Part shown: positions 7,614 through 15,898 of the stretch, piece by piece | Layout of the letters: every line of letters starts with the position of its first letter | Position numbering within the stretch: the stretch's first letter is position 1 | Assembly (NCBI GenBank): GCA_018701175.1 | Contig: JABIWF010000076.1 | Span: 1-35,097 of the forward strand | Direction: 5' to 3' | DNA: 35,097 nucleotides | Source: Methanobacteriota archaeon | GTDB lineage: Archaea > Thermoplasmatota > Poseidoniia > Poseidoniales > Poseidoniaceae | Translations under genes and position numbers: made by a program | The notes under the pieces: generated by a model | What the model was told of the DNA's origin: nothing | The model's database searches: none | What the model saw: the letters and a program-made list of their open reading frames with translations, nothing else

Positions 7614-8348
7614 TCATTGGATGTTGAGGTTGCCATCACCAAGTCGAGTTTGATGCGGTGTTGTAAACAGTCGTCGAACCAAGAGTTTTCTGAAAATATT
7701 CCAGCCATCTTTGACTGAACCAAGTTTGGCTTCACCCAGCCGTTTACTGTAGCGGATTGAAAGGTGACCGATGTCCAGTTCCTCAGCAGCACATGAAGTG
7801 TACATTTCTGCTTCAATTTCAAATCGCATTGAGTTCAATTTCAACAGCGAAATGGCTTGTCTTGAAAACCCCCAATAGCCAGAACAAAGGTCGTTCATGG
7901 GGACACCATAGAGGGCGACTGCAATCCAAGTTAATACGTGGTTTCCAAAGTAATTTGTCCGGGTCATGGCATCTGGGTCCATCGCTCCGCGCAACCGATC
8001 TCCGATGACGACATCGGCATTCTCAAGTTTTTTCAAGAAAAGAGGAATCTCCTCGGGATGGTACGTCCCATCTGGGTCGAGCATGATGAGTGCATCATCA
8101 CCGGACTGAAGGAATCTCAGAAAGCCAAGTCGCATAGCAGCTCCCTTCCCTTTACCTTGCTGTTTGAGCACCGGACACCCGTTTTTTTGTGCTACCGAAG
8201 TGGTCAAATCCTCACTGCCACCATCGACGATGAGTACATTTGCTTCCCATCCGAGTTCAGCCATCTCAGATATCGGCAAGCGAGGTAATACATCAGCTAA
8301 CCCTTCCTCCTCATTCAAGGTAGGAAGCAGTATGGTGACTCGCTTCAT
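7614..8348 (-). CDS. Family 2 glycosyltransferase (dolichol-phosphate sugar synthase type)
   Basis: The 244-residue protein starts MKRVTILLPTLNEEEG, the typical GT2 entrance. It carries IVDGGSEDLT for nucleotide-sugar binding and the metal-binding LDPDGTYHPEEIP. GDRLRGAMDPDAM and GYWGFSRQA match the DPM1/dolichyl-phosphate glucose or mannose synthase group. There is no C-terminal membrane domain; one hydrophobic stretch (LTWIAVALYGVPM) may sit at the membrane. The likely role is transfer of a sugar from a nucleotide donor to a polyprenyl phosphate for surface-glycan or N-glycan assembly. A longer in-frame start at 8456 would overlap the upstream gene and lacks homology, so the ATG at 8348 is chosen. 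It lies 37 bases after the GT-C-like membrane protein, which may use its product. Confidence 0.85.
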   Translation of the reverse strand: MKRVTILLPTLNEEEGLADVLPRLPISEMAELGWEANVLIVDGGSEDLTTSVAQKNGCPVLKQQGKGKGAAMRLGFLRFLQSGDDALIMLDPDGTYHPEEIPLFLKKLENADVVIGDRLRGAMDPDAMTRTNYFGNHVLTWIAVALYGVPMNDLCSGYWGFSRQAISLLKLNSMRFEIEAEMYTSCAAEELDIGHLSIRYSKRLGEAKLGSVKDGWNIFRKLLVRRLFTTPHQTRLGDGNLNIQ

Positions 8349-8385
8349 ACATGGAGGATACACAGTTTGGTTTTCATGACTTCGC

Positions 8386-10716
8386 TCATTCTTCAGCCAA
8401 CGGCTTTGTTTCCAGCCAATGCAGCCGTATTCCACTTGAGTCCAACACCACATCACTCCTACCAGATAGCCCCAGTGGATTCAACCACAGTTGCGCTGAC
8501 GCAGATTTTGGCCATACAATCTCAAGTGTACCCGATGATACGTTGATGGAATCTTCAAAGCAAACGGAATGCCATCCGGCCGTAAAAGATCTCGAGATTG
8601 ATGTGGTATTTGTTGCATCGGCTAACAGAAGGTTTACTTCATCGAGATTTCCAATCGCTTCAAGCGCCAAACACGCTTTTCCGTTGGCAGAATCAGTGGA
8701 ACTGAATGCTAAGCCAGCGTTACTCCCTTCAGCAATAAATGCACGATCAGAGCCAAGTTTGAGAGGGTCTCTAAACCGATGCGCCGACCAGGGGTCCGGT
8801 CGCAGTTCACATCCATCGGCGCATGTCGATTCAGTAAAGGTTGCAAACGTTGAAACATCTGATGTGCCAGTGGGGTCTAGTGCCCACAACATGCTTCCTC
8901 GCACATCAACAATCGAACTCCAATACGGTGACTGCGATAAAAACCAACCAACTGTTCCAAGTGGTGAAGACAGTGCATGAGTGATGTTGAGTTTCTGAAG
9001 CGCCGAAATTGAATCCATGTAAACGGCTGTGGTTGCGTTGGCTTGGATGCTTGTCTCAATTTGTATTAAGCCAAGCGTTGGAATGCTGGTGGTCGCAATG
9101 TTTGGTGGTGCAGCGTGAACGTATCCCCAGTGCGAGTTTTCGGTGTAAACAATACTTCCATCCGGCAACAATGCCATTTCGTCATACAGTGCTGAATCGC
9201 CTGCTGCGTAGGCTTTGAGTTCTTGATGCTCGGAAACCTGAAAGAGAATTATGTTGCCAAACAAGACTCCCATCAGGAGCGCTACCGAAAGAGTGGCTGT
9301 GAGGTATCGATGCATGTGTGGGTCCCACCCTACGGTGAGCAGGTTGTGATTCTCATCGATTGAGGTGAGACACGTTGTTTGACTCCACCATAACGCAACC
9401 AGAGCCGCTAGTGGGATGTGGAATGCGTGCAGGCCCATTGAATACAGCGTGTATGACAGCAACGAAAGCACAGGGATTTGTTCAAGCCCCTCAATCAGAT
9501 GGATCGTAGTCAACAACCATAATCCAGTAAACCAGACTGCCAGTAAGCGTCCCTCAATCGTTTGACGTAACTTCCAAGCGCTGCATAATCCGAGGACAAG
9601 GAGAATGCCGTTGTACATGAGCATTGGACGCCCACCTTGCCACCCATACTCGGCAAAAACTGCAGCATCGAGCATACGTGGGGCTAGAATCACGAGGGCA
9701 ATCGCAGCAGCGATGGTAAGCAGGATTGAACTGGTGAGGAGGAGTTTTTTGATGTTCTCACCATGCTTCTCGCTCAAACTCAAACCAATCAAGAGATGCG
9801 CTAGCATGAGCATGCCGAGGTATGTGGCGCCCGTTGGGTGAATCATCAGCACACAGAAAAACGCCATGACAAATCCAGTTGTGTGATGCTTTCCTCGAGT
9901 TGAACTCGGCCTTAGTAGCACCAATAATCCAACGACCAGTCCAAGTTGACTTGCGACGGTTGGATAGCCTGAATCAAAGGTTTTTGCAAAAAGTCCTGCC
10001 CCTAATGCCATCGCTAATATTCCATTTGCGCCGGCGCCGTGGCGGTCCATTGCTCCACCGATGCCGAGAAGAAGAACAGCGAGCGTGTAGTGCCCGAGCG
10101 TGAACACTGCTTCACTTGGATCGAGATTCAAGGATTCCTGCATCCAAGCAGCGAGTGAAGGAAATCCGGGAGGATAGGTCCAAAATCCAGTGTTGGTGCC
10201 GGAGAGTGAGAGGTCACCGACCGAAGAAATTTGATGAGTGAGTGTCGAGAATCCAATCCAGTCAACGCCAAAGGGCGAATCCATCAGCAGAGGGAGCGTG
10301 AAGCAACTGAGGAGGACTGTAGAGGCGAATGCCAGCATCCATGGATTCCGCTGATTTTGCAACCATCGTTGTGCGGCTACTTCGTCACTTATTGCTTCTT
10401 CAGGAGTACCGTAAACCTCTCCGTGCATGGCCCGTTCCAACTTTTGCCAAGAAGTGAGAGACTGAGCAACTCTTTTTCTTGAACGTAGTTGGGAAATTGC
10501 AAGCGTGTTCAACAGTAAAAAAAGAGCACACATCAACCCCCAAGTCCACAACCCAGACAGCAGGACAATGCCAGATAACCCATACACAAGCAGTAGGCCA
10601 AGAGCTGGTGCGAGCATAAATTTCCGAAGTTTGTCCGCACTCGCATCGAGTACCCTGCACAGGGCGTATCCGGGTAGGAAGGTTACCGACAGCAGAAGGG
10701 CCGCTGTCAGGAACAT
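8386..10716 (-). CDS. GT-C-like polytopic membrane protein with large exported C-terminal domain
   Basis: The 776-residue protein has about a dozen hydrophobic segments over residues 1-500, followed by a soluble region of about 270 residues without further membrane spans. Between the early spans is an extracytoplasmic loop with D152 (VDWIGFSTLTHQ) and H161, then YPPGFPSLAA (181-190). Loops of this sort, an acidic residue in the first loop followed by a YPPG segment, are common in GT-C fold enzymes that take lipid-linked sugars. The exact donor and acceptor cannot be read. It lacks the WWDYG motif of archaeal oligosaccharyltransferase AglB, so it is not AglB. Its neighbour is a dolichol-phosphate-sugar type GT2. 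The ATG at 10716 lies 47 bases from the divergent M23 gene. Confidence 0.7.
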   Translation of the reverse strand: MFLTAALLLSVTFLPGYALCRVLDASADKLRKFMLAPALGLLLVYGLSGIVLLSGLWTWGLMCALFLLLNTLAISQLRSRKRVAQSLTSWQKLERAMHGEVYGTPEEAISDEVAAQRWLQNQRNPWMLAFASTVLLSCFTLPLLMDSPFGVDWIGFSTLTHQISSVGDLSLSGTNTGFWTYPPGFPSLAAWMQESLNLDPSEAVFTLGHYTLAVLLLGIGGAMDRHGAGANGILAMALGAGLFAKTFDSGYPTVASQLGLVVGLLVLLRPSSTRGKHHTTGFVMAFFCVLMIHPTGATYLGMLMLAHLLIGLSLSEKHGENIKKLLLTSSILLTIAAAIALVILAPRMLDAAVFAEYGWQGGRPMLMYNGILLVLGLCSAWKLRQTIEGRLLAVWFTGLWLLTTIHLIEGLEQIPVLSLLSYTLYSMGLHAFHIPLAALVALWWSQTTCLTSIDENHNLLTVGWDPHMHRYLTATLSVALLMGVLFGNIILFQVSEHQELKAYAAGDSALYDEMALLPDGSIVYTENSHWGYVHAAPPNIATTSIPTLGLIQIETSIQANATTAVYMDSISALQKLNITHALSSPLGTVGWFLSQSPYWSSIVDVRGSMLWALDPTGTSDVSTFATFTESTCADGCELRPDPWSAHRFRDPLKLGSDRAFIAEGSNAGLAFSSTDSANGKACLALEAIGNLDEVNLLLADATNTTSISRSFTAGWHSVCFEDSINVSSGTLEIVWPKSASAQLWLNPLGLSGRSDVVLDSSGIRLHWLETKPLAEE

Positions 10717-10739
10717 AGCATTTACTTTCGGTCTTAGGT

Positions 10740-10764
10740 TTTGATTGTTCGGCTAACAATCAAA
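10740..10764. promoter_or_regulatory. Perfect inverted repeat in the divergent promoter region (candidate operator)
   Basis: Arms TTTGATTGTT (10740-10749) and AACAATCAAA (10755-10764) are exact reverse complements separated by CGGCT. The right arm touches the ATG of the plus-strand M23 gene (10764), and the left arm lies 24 bases upstream of the minus-strand ATG at 10716, where a TATA box would sit for a leaderless transcript. A dimeric regulator binding here could control both genes. It could also form an RNA hairpin in a minus-strand leader. No consensus TATA box is obvious in the spacer. Confidence 0.5.
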
Positions 10765-11408
10765 TGAAAGTGGCCGGTCACAGTGGCATGGTCAAACCAC
10801 CGTTGGGCTTTCATGAGATTATTGAACTGCCTGATGAGTATTGGGTGTTTGATTTTTCCAAGGGCCCGCAAACAGATTTTGAAAATCCATTTCCGTATTC
10901 GATTGGCAAGTACGATGAGCGACGGCCAGGAATGTACACAGCACCTCTCTTTGGCGGGGTTAGAAACCATCACGTTGGTTTGGATATCGGTGCGCCAGCC
11001 CATACACCGGTTCACGCCTTCAGTGACGGAATCATCCATTCTTTCGCGGACAATGCTGAAGATGGCTCCTACGGCCCAACCATCATCACAGAGCACATCG
11101 TCGCTCTTCCCCAGCATGTAGGTTCGAGTCAAAGTGCGGAGGCTGCGAAGATTTGGGTACTTCATGGGCACCTCTCAAGGGAAAGTCTCAACGGTCTAGA
11201 AATCGGTCAGCACATCAATGGTGGCGAACAAATCGCCACGCTTGGCGCGAAGCATGAAAACGGAGGTTGGGCGCCACATCTCCACTTGCAATTGTCGAAC
11301 TCTGAGCCAACTGAAAAGGATTTACCAGGAGTCGTAGATGAGGAGGGACGGTCGCAAGCCTTGCTCGACTATCCGGACCCGAGGCTGATTGTTGGGCCGG
11401 TTTATTGA
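10764..11408 (+). CDS. Cytoplasmic M23/LytM-type metallopeptidase-like protein
   Basis: This 214-residue protein has the M23 zinc-binding pattern: H70-x3-D74 in NHHVGLDIGAPAHTPVHAF, H134/H136 in VLHGHLSRESL, and H172-x-H174 in GGWAPHLHLQL. There is no signal peptide or membrane segment. The surrounding sequence (SFADNxxxxSYGPTIITEH, HGHLSRESLNGLxxGQ, ENGGWAPHLH, DLPGV) closely resembles, from memory, the central M23 module of bacterial three-domain proteins that combine an aminoglycoside-phosphotransferase-like domain, M23 and a class III aminotransferase. Here that module stands alone. Its substrate is unknown, and peptidoglycan is not expected in this archaeon. It overlaps the convergent PGI/PMI gene by 7 bases. 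The ATG at 10764 has no Shine-Dalgarno sequence, so a leaderless transcript is likely. Confidence 0.8.
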   Translation: MKVAGHSGMVKPPLGFHEIIELPDEYWVFDFSKGPQTDFENPFPYSIGKYDERRPGMYTAPLFGGVRNHHVGLDIGAPAHTPVHAFSDGIIHSFADNAEDGSYGPTIITEHIVALPQHVGSSQSAEAAKIWVLHGHLSRESLNGLEIGQHINGGEQIATLGAKHENGGWAPHLHLQLSNSEPTEKDLPGVVDEEGRSQALLDYPDPRLIVGPVY

Positions 11409-12535
11409 ACCGATTCCAAGTGCGCTTTGAGTGCAGTTATTGGACCGATAGCGGCAGGATCTTTTCCGTGAAGAAAGGCGAGAGCAATCGAAATCCAATC
11501 CATCAAGATGCACAAATGCAACATTGATTCAAGCAACGTGTTGCCTTCACCAGCAATCTTCCATGCAAAATCTGTCGTCGCGTGAGCGACCATCCAATCC
11601 ATACGCTTGGAAACTTGGCGATGCATACCCTGCCATGTGAGTAACATCAACACGTGCTCGGAAGAAGACGCATCTTGGTCCGATCCAACTCCACCCCATG
11701 CCACACTTTCGTTGTGATTCATTTCAGGGATGACGCCGACGCGGGCAAACCGAGCCGAATTCTCGTTGAGTTGATTTTTGAAGCGATTGAGAGCCGGTTG
11801 AAGTTCGGTTGGGCCAATCAATGCAATTGGCCGTTCGAGCATGCAGAGCGCCAACTGAGCGACATCCCCTTCGGGGTCATTCACGATGTCAAAGCCCTCT
11901 ACTGCCAGTTGGAGTCGGTCAAACATTGCCTCGTCTGCCCCTTCTCTAGGTTGTGGCAAAACGCCAATGTTTCTCAGTAAACCGAGTTGGCGACTGAAGA
12001 TGTGTCCAAATGCAGTACGGGGTGGTTGCCCACCCACGGAGGGTAAGAGGAAGCATTTTGGATATATCTCGGGAAGTCCAGAAAGGATTCCTCCGGTCGA
12101 AATGACAACGGTTGTAGCCCCCATCTTCAGTGCAGTTTCAGTTGCTTCAAGTGCTTCTTCTGTGTTGCCACTGTGAGATGTAGAAATGACCAGCCAATCT
12201 GTGTTCCACCATGACGGTAAAACATAATCGCGTTGAACGAGAATGGGTACAGTTCCTTGGAAACTTGAAAGGGCCGAGATGAAATCTCCACCTACTGCTG
12301 AACCGCCCATTCCCAAACAGAGAATTCCGCTCCATTTTGTCTTTTCAAGATGATTCATCCATGGTAAATGTTCAGGTGTAGCGTGGACGATTCCACTGCG
12401 CAAGTCATTGACAAACGCTCGGGTGAGGTCGACAATTCCTTGGTTGTCCAGTGCCTTTGCAAGGTCGGCTAAACTCAATTCCTGCGGGGACTTATCGTTC
12501 TCCTCCATCGAGTTATGAGTATCGTTCTTCTTCAT
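11402..12535 (-). CDS. Bifunctional phosphoglucose/phosphomannose isomerase
   Basis: The 377-residue SIS-domain protein interconverts glucose-6-phosphate or mannose-6-phosphate with fructose-6-phosphate. Sugar-phosphate-binding motifs are CLGMGGSAVGGDF (73-85) and STSHSGNTEEAL (118-129). R173 in GGQPPRTAFG, E258 in NQLNENSARF and H274 in PEMNHNE match the catalytic residues of the archaeal PGI/PMI family. The ATG at 12535 overlaps the stop of nmd3 as ATGA, indicating coupled translation. An alternative ATG at residue 10 would also keep the whole domain. It supplies hexose phosphates for central metabolism and, with GlmS in this window, for amino-sugar synthesis. Confidence 0.9.
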   Translation of the reverse strand: MKKNDTHNSMEENDKSPQELSLADLAKALDNQGIVDLTRAFVNDLRSGIVHATPEHLPWMNHLEKTKWSGILCLGMGGSAVGGDFISALSSFQGTVPILVQRDYVLPSWWNTDWLVISTSHSGNTEEALEATETALKMGATTVVISTGGILSGLPEIYPKCFLLPSVGGQPPRTAFGHIFSRQLGLLRNIGVLPQPREGADEAMFDRLQLAVEGFDIVNDPEGDVAQLALCMLERPIALIGPTELQPALNRFKNQLNENSARFARVGVIPEMNHNESVAWGGVGSDQDASSSEHVLMLLTWQGMHRQVSKRMDWMVAHATTDFAWKIAGEGNTLLESMLHLCILMDWISIALAFLHGKDPAAIGPITALKAHLESVQ

Positions 12536-13581
12536 ATCGACTTCCTCCCATCCTCTTCATCGCAACCGAGTTTGTGCAGTGCCAACCATTCTCCATCGAT
12601 TCGAGCAAGTCGGAGTTTCTGCCGTGGAACATGGTCCCATGCGACCCGTACTTCTGCCATATTCCAACTTGTGGGGTCAAGAAATTCTGCGACCGAAGAA
12701 TCTTCGTTAATGATGTCTGCAACCACATGGTCTTTCATTTGCGATACAACGTTCGAGGATTCCAAATCTCTCCATGTAGCACCGGTCCTTTCTTGGCGGT
12801 CGATGCGTGACATAATCGCTCCGTCTTTCGTCCAAGTTGCCGGTCGCCAATACTTGTCTCTCCACCGCAAGACATCACCAAGGTCGTAGCCAGGTTTACG
12901 ATACAGCAGCGTCAATCGGGTCACGTCGATCCCATCTTTTCGCCCAACAGTTGAATTTGATTCTGCAACGTGCCCACCGTATTCGCTAACCAAGTGGCGA
13001 CCCCATGTTCGAGCGAGGCCTTTGCTACCAAGAACGACATCGTATCCTCCAGTGACAGGGCCTTCTGAAGTGATGAAGAACATTGGGTCATCAGAGAGGT
13101 CTTCGATGACTTTGTCAAGTGTTTGACGCAGTACGGTAAACTCTTCTTCTAAAAGGCGACGACCGGTTGAACGCAACTGCACGGTTGCTTCGAAATAGTT
13201 ACCCGCCCTGCGTGTACAGGTGAGGCAGACGCCATTTGCCATCCGCGCACGCATAGTATGTTCTTCTTGGAAAAGGAGGTCTTCAATGACCCCTTCAACT
13301 TGCAAATACAGTAGAGTGTGGCGGTCGGAAACGGTCCTTGTCTCCAAAGCCAAGCTAACATCTTCCGCATTCTTGTGGAACTGCACGTGCCGTTGAATCA
13401 GTTCGTCCCAGATTTCTTCTTCTGAGATGTGTACCCACTTTCCTTGGATTTCGACAATACCACACCGTGCGCAACGCACCCAGGGGATGTTTTCGGGGAC
13501 TTCTACCAGTTTGATTCTCTTCCTGACGCACGGTTCACACATCCGATCGCCGTACAGTGGAGGGTCGGCTCCACAGACCAA
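12532..13581 (-). CDS. nmd3: NMD3 family 60S/50S ribosome-associated protein
   Basis: The 349-residue protein carries the NMD3 zinc-finger region (VCGADPPLYGDRMCEPC, then WVRCARCGIV) and the hallmark CLTCTRRAGNYFEATVQLR. Archaeal NMD3 is thought to act in late large-subunit assembly; eukaryotic NMD3 is the 60S export adaptor. As in other archaea the nuclear shuttling C-terminus is absent. The start is problematic. The only canonical start near the N-terminus is the TTG at 13581, which would drop the first zinc-finger Cys, encoded at 13582-13584 (FCLVCG). The frame stays open to 13617, where the only candidates are ATT (13614) or ATC. The stop overlaps the PGI/PMI start (ATGA). It lies downstream of the ccm genes. 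Confidence 0.9.
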   Translation of the reverse strand: MVCGADPPLYGDRMCEPCVRKRIKLVEVPENIPWVRCARCGIVEIQGKWVHISEEEIWDELIQRHVQFHKNAEDVSLALETRTVSDRHTLLYLQVEGVIEDLLFQEEHTMRARMANGVCLTCTRRAGNYFEATVQLRSTGRRLLEEEFTVLRQTLDKVIEDLSDDPMFFITSEGPVTGGYDVVLGSKGLARTWGRHLVSEYGGHVAESNSTVGRKDGIDVTRLTLLYRKPGYDLGDVLRWRDKYWRPATWTKDGAIMSRIDRQERTGATWRDLESSNVVSQMKDHVVADIINEDSSVAEFLDPTSWNMAEVRVAWDHVPRQKLRLARIDGEWLALHKLGCDEEDGRKSI

Positions 13582-13645
13582 ACAGAAATCTCGTCCTAGT
13601 CCTTCGATAGCAATCCCTCAAGTTGATGGGTGAATCCATCCGCTT

Positions 13646-13864
13646 TCAATCTGTAGCATCATCTGATGTCTCAGCAACGGATTGCTCGGCCACATTATCT
13701 GCTTGCTCAGCATCCAATCCGATACTGTCTTCAACTGCTGCGAGCCGTTGCTCAATCGAGCGGCTGCGAACCACGACCGTCCATGTCCAGATGGCAAGTC
13801 CAGCAATCATTCCAAGATAAGCGACAGTGAGATAGACAGTTCCTTCCAAATTAATTTCCTCCAT
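13646..13864 (-). CDS. CcmD-like small membrane protein
   Basis: This 72-residue protein starts MEEINLEGTVYLTVAYLGMI. It has one membrane span (about residues 9-31, ending VVVRSRS), then a charged helix IEQRLAAVEDS and an acidic Ala/Glu/Asp tail. This single-span plus R..E..L..LE layout is the form of CcmD, the small protein that binds CcmC and helps release holo-CcmE in bacterial system I. The call rests mainly on shape and on its position right after ccmC. The ATG at 13864 overlaps the end of ccmC by 14 bases, so translation is probably coupled. A longer in-frame start exists at 13900 but lies well inside ccmC. Confidence 0.6.
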   Translation of the reverse strand: MEEINLEGTVYLTVAYLGMIAGLAIWTWTVVVRSRSIEQRLAAVEDSIGLDAEQADNVAEQSVAETSDDATD

Positions 13865-14555
13865 CAAGTGATTTTTGTACGCTCTCAAGCCGCTGCTCAA
13901 GGTGAGTTATTCTCATGGAAATGAGCATGTGGCCGATGATGAATACCGTAAACGACAGTGCCCCAATCAACAACACAAGAGACATCTCCGACTGCAAAGA
14001 ACCACTGTCGTCACCCGCTGCAATCACTGGTCCAGGATGCCGAATTTGCCAAATCCGGGTTGCGATATAGGTGAGTGGAACCAGCACAAAACCGAATAGG
14101 CCAAACGTCGAAAACGTATCCCTTGTTTCAACACCGTCAGGTTGGCTTTGCCGTCCAAGCACTAAGAACAAGGCCAGAAGGGTAAGCAGTCCGAAGGTAT
14201 TGAGTCGAACATCGGTCCAATCCCAAGGAGTACCCCATTCTGCAGCACCCCATACGCATCCCGACCAAACAGCCATCAGGCCGCAGGCCAAACTTGCTTC
14301 AGTTCCTGCTACATGCAGGCGCCATCCCATTGGGCTGCGCTTGAAAAACCACAATGCAGAGCCAACAAAGAGAACACCAAAGGCAATGAATGCTGCCCAT
14401 GCGGATGGGACGTGCCAGTAAAATATTCGCTGTGCTGCGGGTGATTCGAAGGCATTGATTGAGACACTGGGAGCCCAGTTTAGGCCGAGATAAAGCGTGG
14501 TCATAATTCCGAGAAAACCCACGCCGAGCAACATTTCTGGAACTCGACCTCGCAT
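13851..14555 (-). CDS. ccmC: CcmC heme-handling protein of cytochrome c maturation
   Basis: The 234-residue protein has six hydrophobic spans. FYWHVPSAWAAF (46-56) carries the first conserved His (H48). The tryptophan-rich WGAAEWGTPWDWTDVRLNT (102-120) is the CcmC heme-presentation motif in variant form. IRHPGPVI (171-178) carries the second conserved His (H173). CcmC binds heme at the outer face and passes it to CcmE. The ATG at 14555 is supported by GGAG at 14564-14567, 8 bases upstream, and by homology starting here; a longer frame up to 14768 lies inside the upstream gene. It sits between the ccmAB-like fusion and the ccmD-like gene. CcmE and CcmF are not in the window. Confidence 0.85.
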   Translation of the reverse strand: MRGRVPEMLLGVGFLGIMTTLYLGLNWAPSVSINAFESPAAQRIFYWHVPSAWAAFIAFGVLFVGSALWFFKRSPMGWRLHVAGTEASLACGLMAVWSGCVWGAAEWGTPWDWTDVRLNTFGLLTLLALFLVLGRQSQPDGVETRDTFSTFGLFGFVLVPLTYIATRIWQIRHPGPVIAAGDDSGSLQSEMSLVLLIGALSFTVFIIGHMLISMRITHLEQRLESVQKSLDGGN

Positions 14556-14593
14556 GGTAAACTCTCCGCGCTCTCCTTCTTGAACTTGGGTGT

Positions 14594-15808
14594 TTAGAGC
14601 GTTGCTGTATATTCGGTTACCAAGGCCCAAGGAAGAATCAGTATCGGTAAAAGAAGCCGCAGAAATACGGCATTTGGTCGGGCAAGACGGAGGGTATTGA
14701 TTTCGATGAAACGGACGGAGGCCATCGTAAACCAAAGCACAAATGCGCCGATGAGTGTTACTTTCCAATCGAACGCTTCAAGGAAAACCACTGTTCCAAT
14801 GGCCGTAAAGGCTACACCCGTGAGCGGTGCGAACAAGTCTGCAGATGGCAAGCGTTGAACATTGGCTCTCCACCAGTCAACAGCTCTCTGTTCTCGTAGC
14901 AAGTAAAGCACGGGGTCGCCAGCAAGGCCAGCTGCAAACGGGGCAGAGAGCGTGAGACCTACGAGCAGTGTTCGATCTGAAATTGTACTCGGGTCGATGA
15001 AAGCCATCATTGTGCCGAGGACCAGCAATGCAGTGAGCCCGTTACGAGCAATCCCTGCACGAGTCGAACGAAGATAGCGTTGACCTGCCTTTGTTGCGAC
15101 AAACGACTGCGATTCGGGTTGCCCGATTGCCTTCCAGGCATTATCATTGGATGGTTTGTTCACGACCTCTTTTTTGAGGTCATGAAGCCGAGTTGCACAC
15201 TCAAGCATTGCCGGATGGTGAGAGGCGATGAGGAATCCATGGCCGGCTTGACGCAGTTGCCCGATGGTGGATACCAGTGTGCGAACAGCGGATTGGTCAA
15301 GGCCAGTTGCGGGTTCATCGAGCAAAACCAACCGAGGTTTTTCTGAGAGCATGGCGGGTAAAAGCCCAGCAATCACGGCGACCTTTCTCGCTTGACCACC
15401 CGACAGTTGCCCGATGCGGTCATGTCTTCGGTGTGCAAGGCCGTACGATTCGAGAAGAGGTGTAAGATCCGCTGTCATTTGAGAAAGAGCACAAACGGTC
15501 ATGAGATGATTTTCAACAGTTTCATCTCCGACCAGCCCGTTGCTCTGCAAGGTGAGTCCGAAAGGATGAACTGGACGATTCCGCCGTCCTTCGTGGTCCA
15601 GCACCAACGCCCCGTGATGGGAAACTGAGCCCTTCTCAAGTGGCAGAAGACGTGCGCTGCATTCGATGACCGTCGACTTACCAGCGCCGTTTTCGCTGTG
15701 CAGTACTACGACGTCACCTGAATTGATTTCAAGCTGGAAGGCAGACAAAACCTTGTTCATGCCCCGTGAGACCTCAAGGTCTTCGAGTCGAAGCAATGTT
15801 TCTGCCAT
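14594..15808 (-). CDS. ABC transporter: CcmA-type ATPase fused to a CcmB-like permease
   Basis: Residues 1-220 of this 404-residue protein form an ABC ATPase: Walker A SENGAGKST (38-46, with Ser in place of the usual first Gly), signature LSGGQ (135-139), Walker B LVLLDEP (160-166) and H-loop ASHH (195-198). Residues 250-404 contain about five hydrophobic spans. In bacterial cytochrome c maturation CcmA and CcmB are separate proteins that power release of heme-loaded CcmE. Here ATPase and membrane parts lie in one chain, next to ccmC and a ccmD-like gene, so a CcmAB fusion is the best reading. The membrane part is shorter than usual CcmB and was identified by context rather than by a clear motif. 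The ATG at 15808 is divergent from the rhomboid gene. Confidence 0.75.
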   Translation of the reverse strand: MAETLLRLEDLEVSRGMNKVLSAFQLEINSGDVVVLHSENGAGKSTVIECSARLLPLEKGSVSHHGALVLDHEGRRNRPVHPFGLTLQSNGLVGDETVENHLMTVCALSQMTADLTPLLESYGLAHRRHDRIGQLSGGQARKVAVIAGLLPAMLSEKPRLVLLDEPATGLDQSAVRTLVSTIGQLRQAGHGFLIASHHPAMLECATRLHDLKKEVVNKPSNDNAWKAIGQPESQSFVATKAGQRYLRSTRAGIARNGLTALLVLGTMMAFIDPSTISDRTLLVGLTLSAPFAAGLAGDPVLYLLREQRAVDWWRANVQRLPSADLFAPLTGVAFTAIGTVVFLEAFDWKVTLIGAFVLWFTMASVRFIEINTLRLARPNAVFLRLLLPILILPWALVTEYTATL

Positions 15809-15898
15809 GGATGTCCGAGATTGCGAACCGACATCAAACCTCCCATTCCTTCGCAGATTCCCAATGGACTCAAATGAGTGGCCTTCCTAGCGTTTTCT

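Noticed and set aside
8386-10716. Idea that the large membrane protein is the oligosaccharyltransferase AglB
   Set aside because: No WWDYG motif or its usual neighbours were found; only a general GT-C-like loop is visible.
14556-14768. Extended N-terminus of CcmC
   Set aside because: It lies within the ATPase-permease gene and shows no CcmC similarity; the ATG at 14555 has a good GGAG.
15870-15882. Small palindrome ACTCA-AA-TGAGT upstream of the rhomboid gene
   Set aside because: The arms are only five bases long, which is expected by chance; no supporting TATA or repeat copy was seen.
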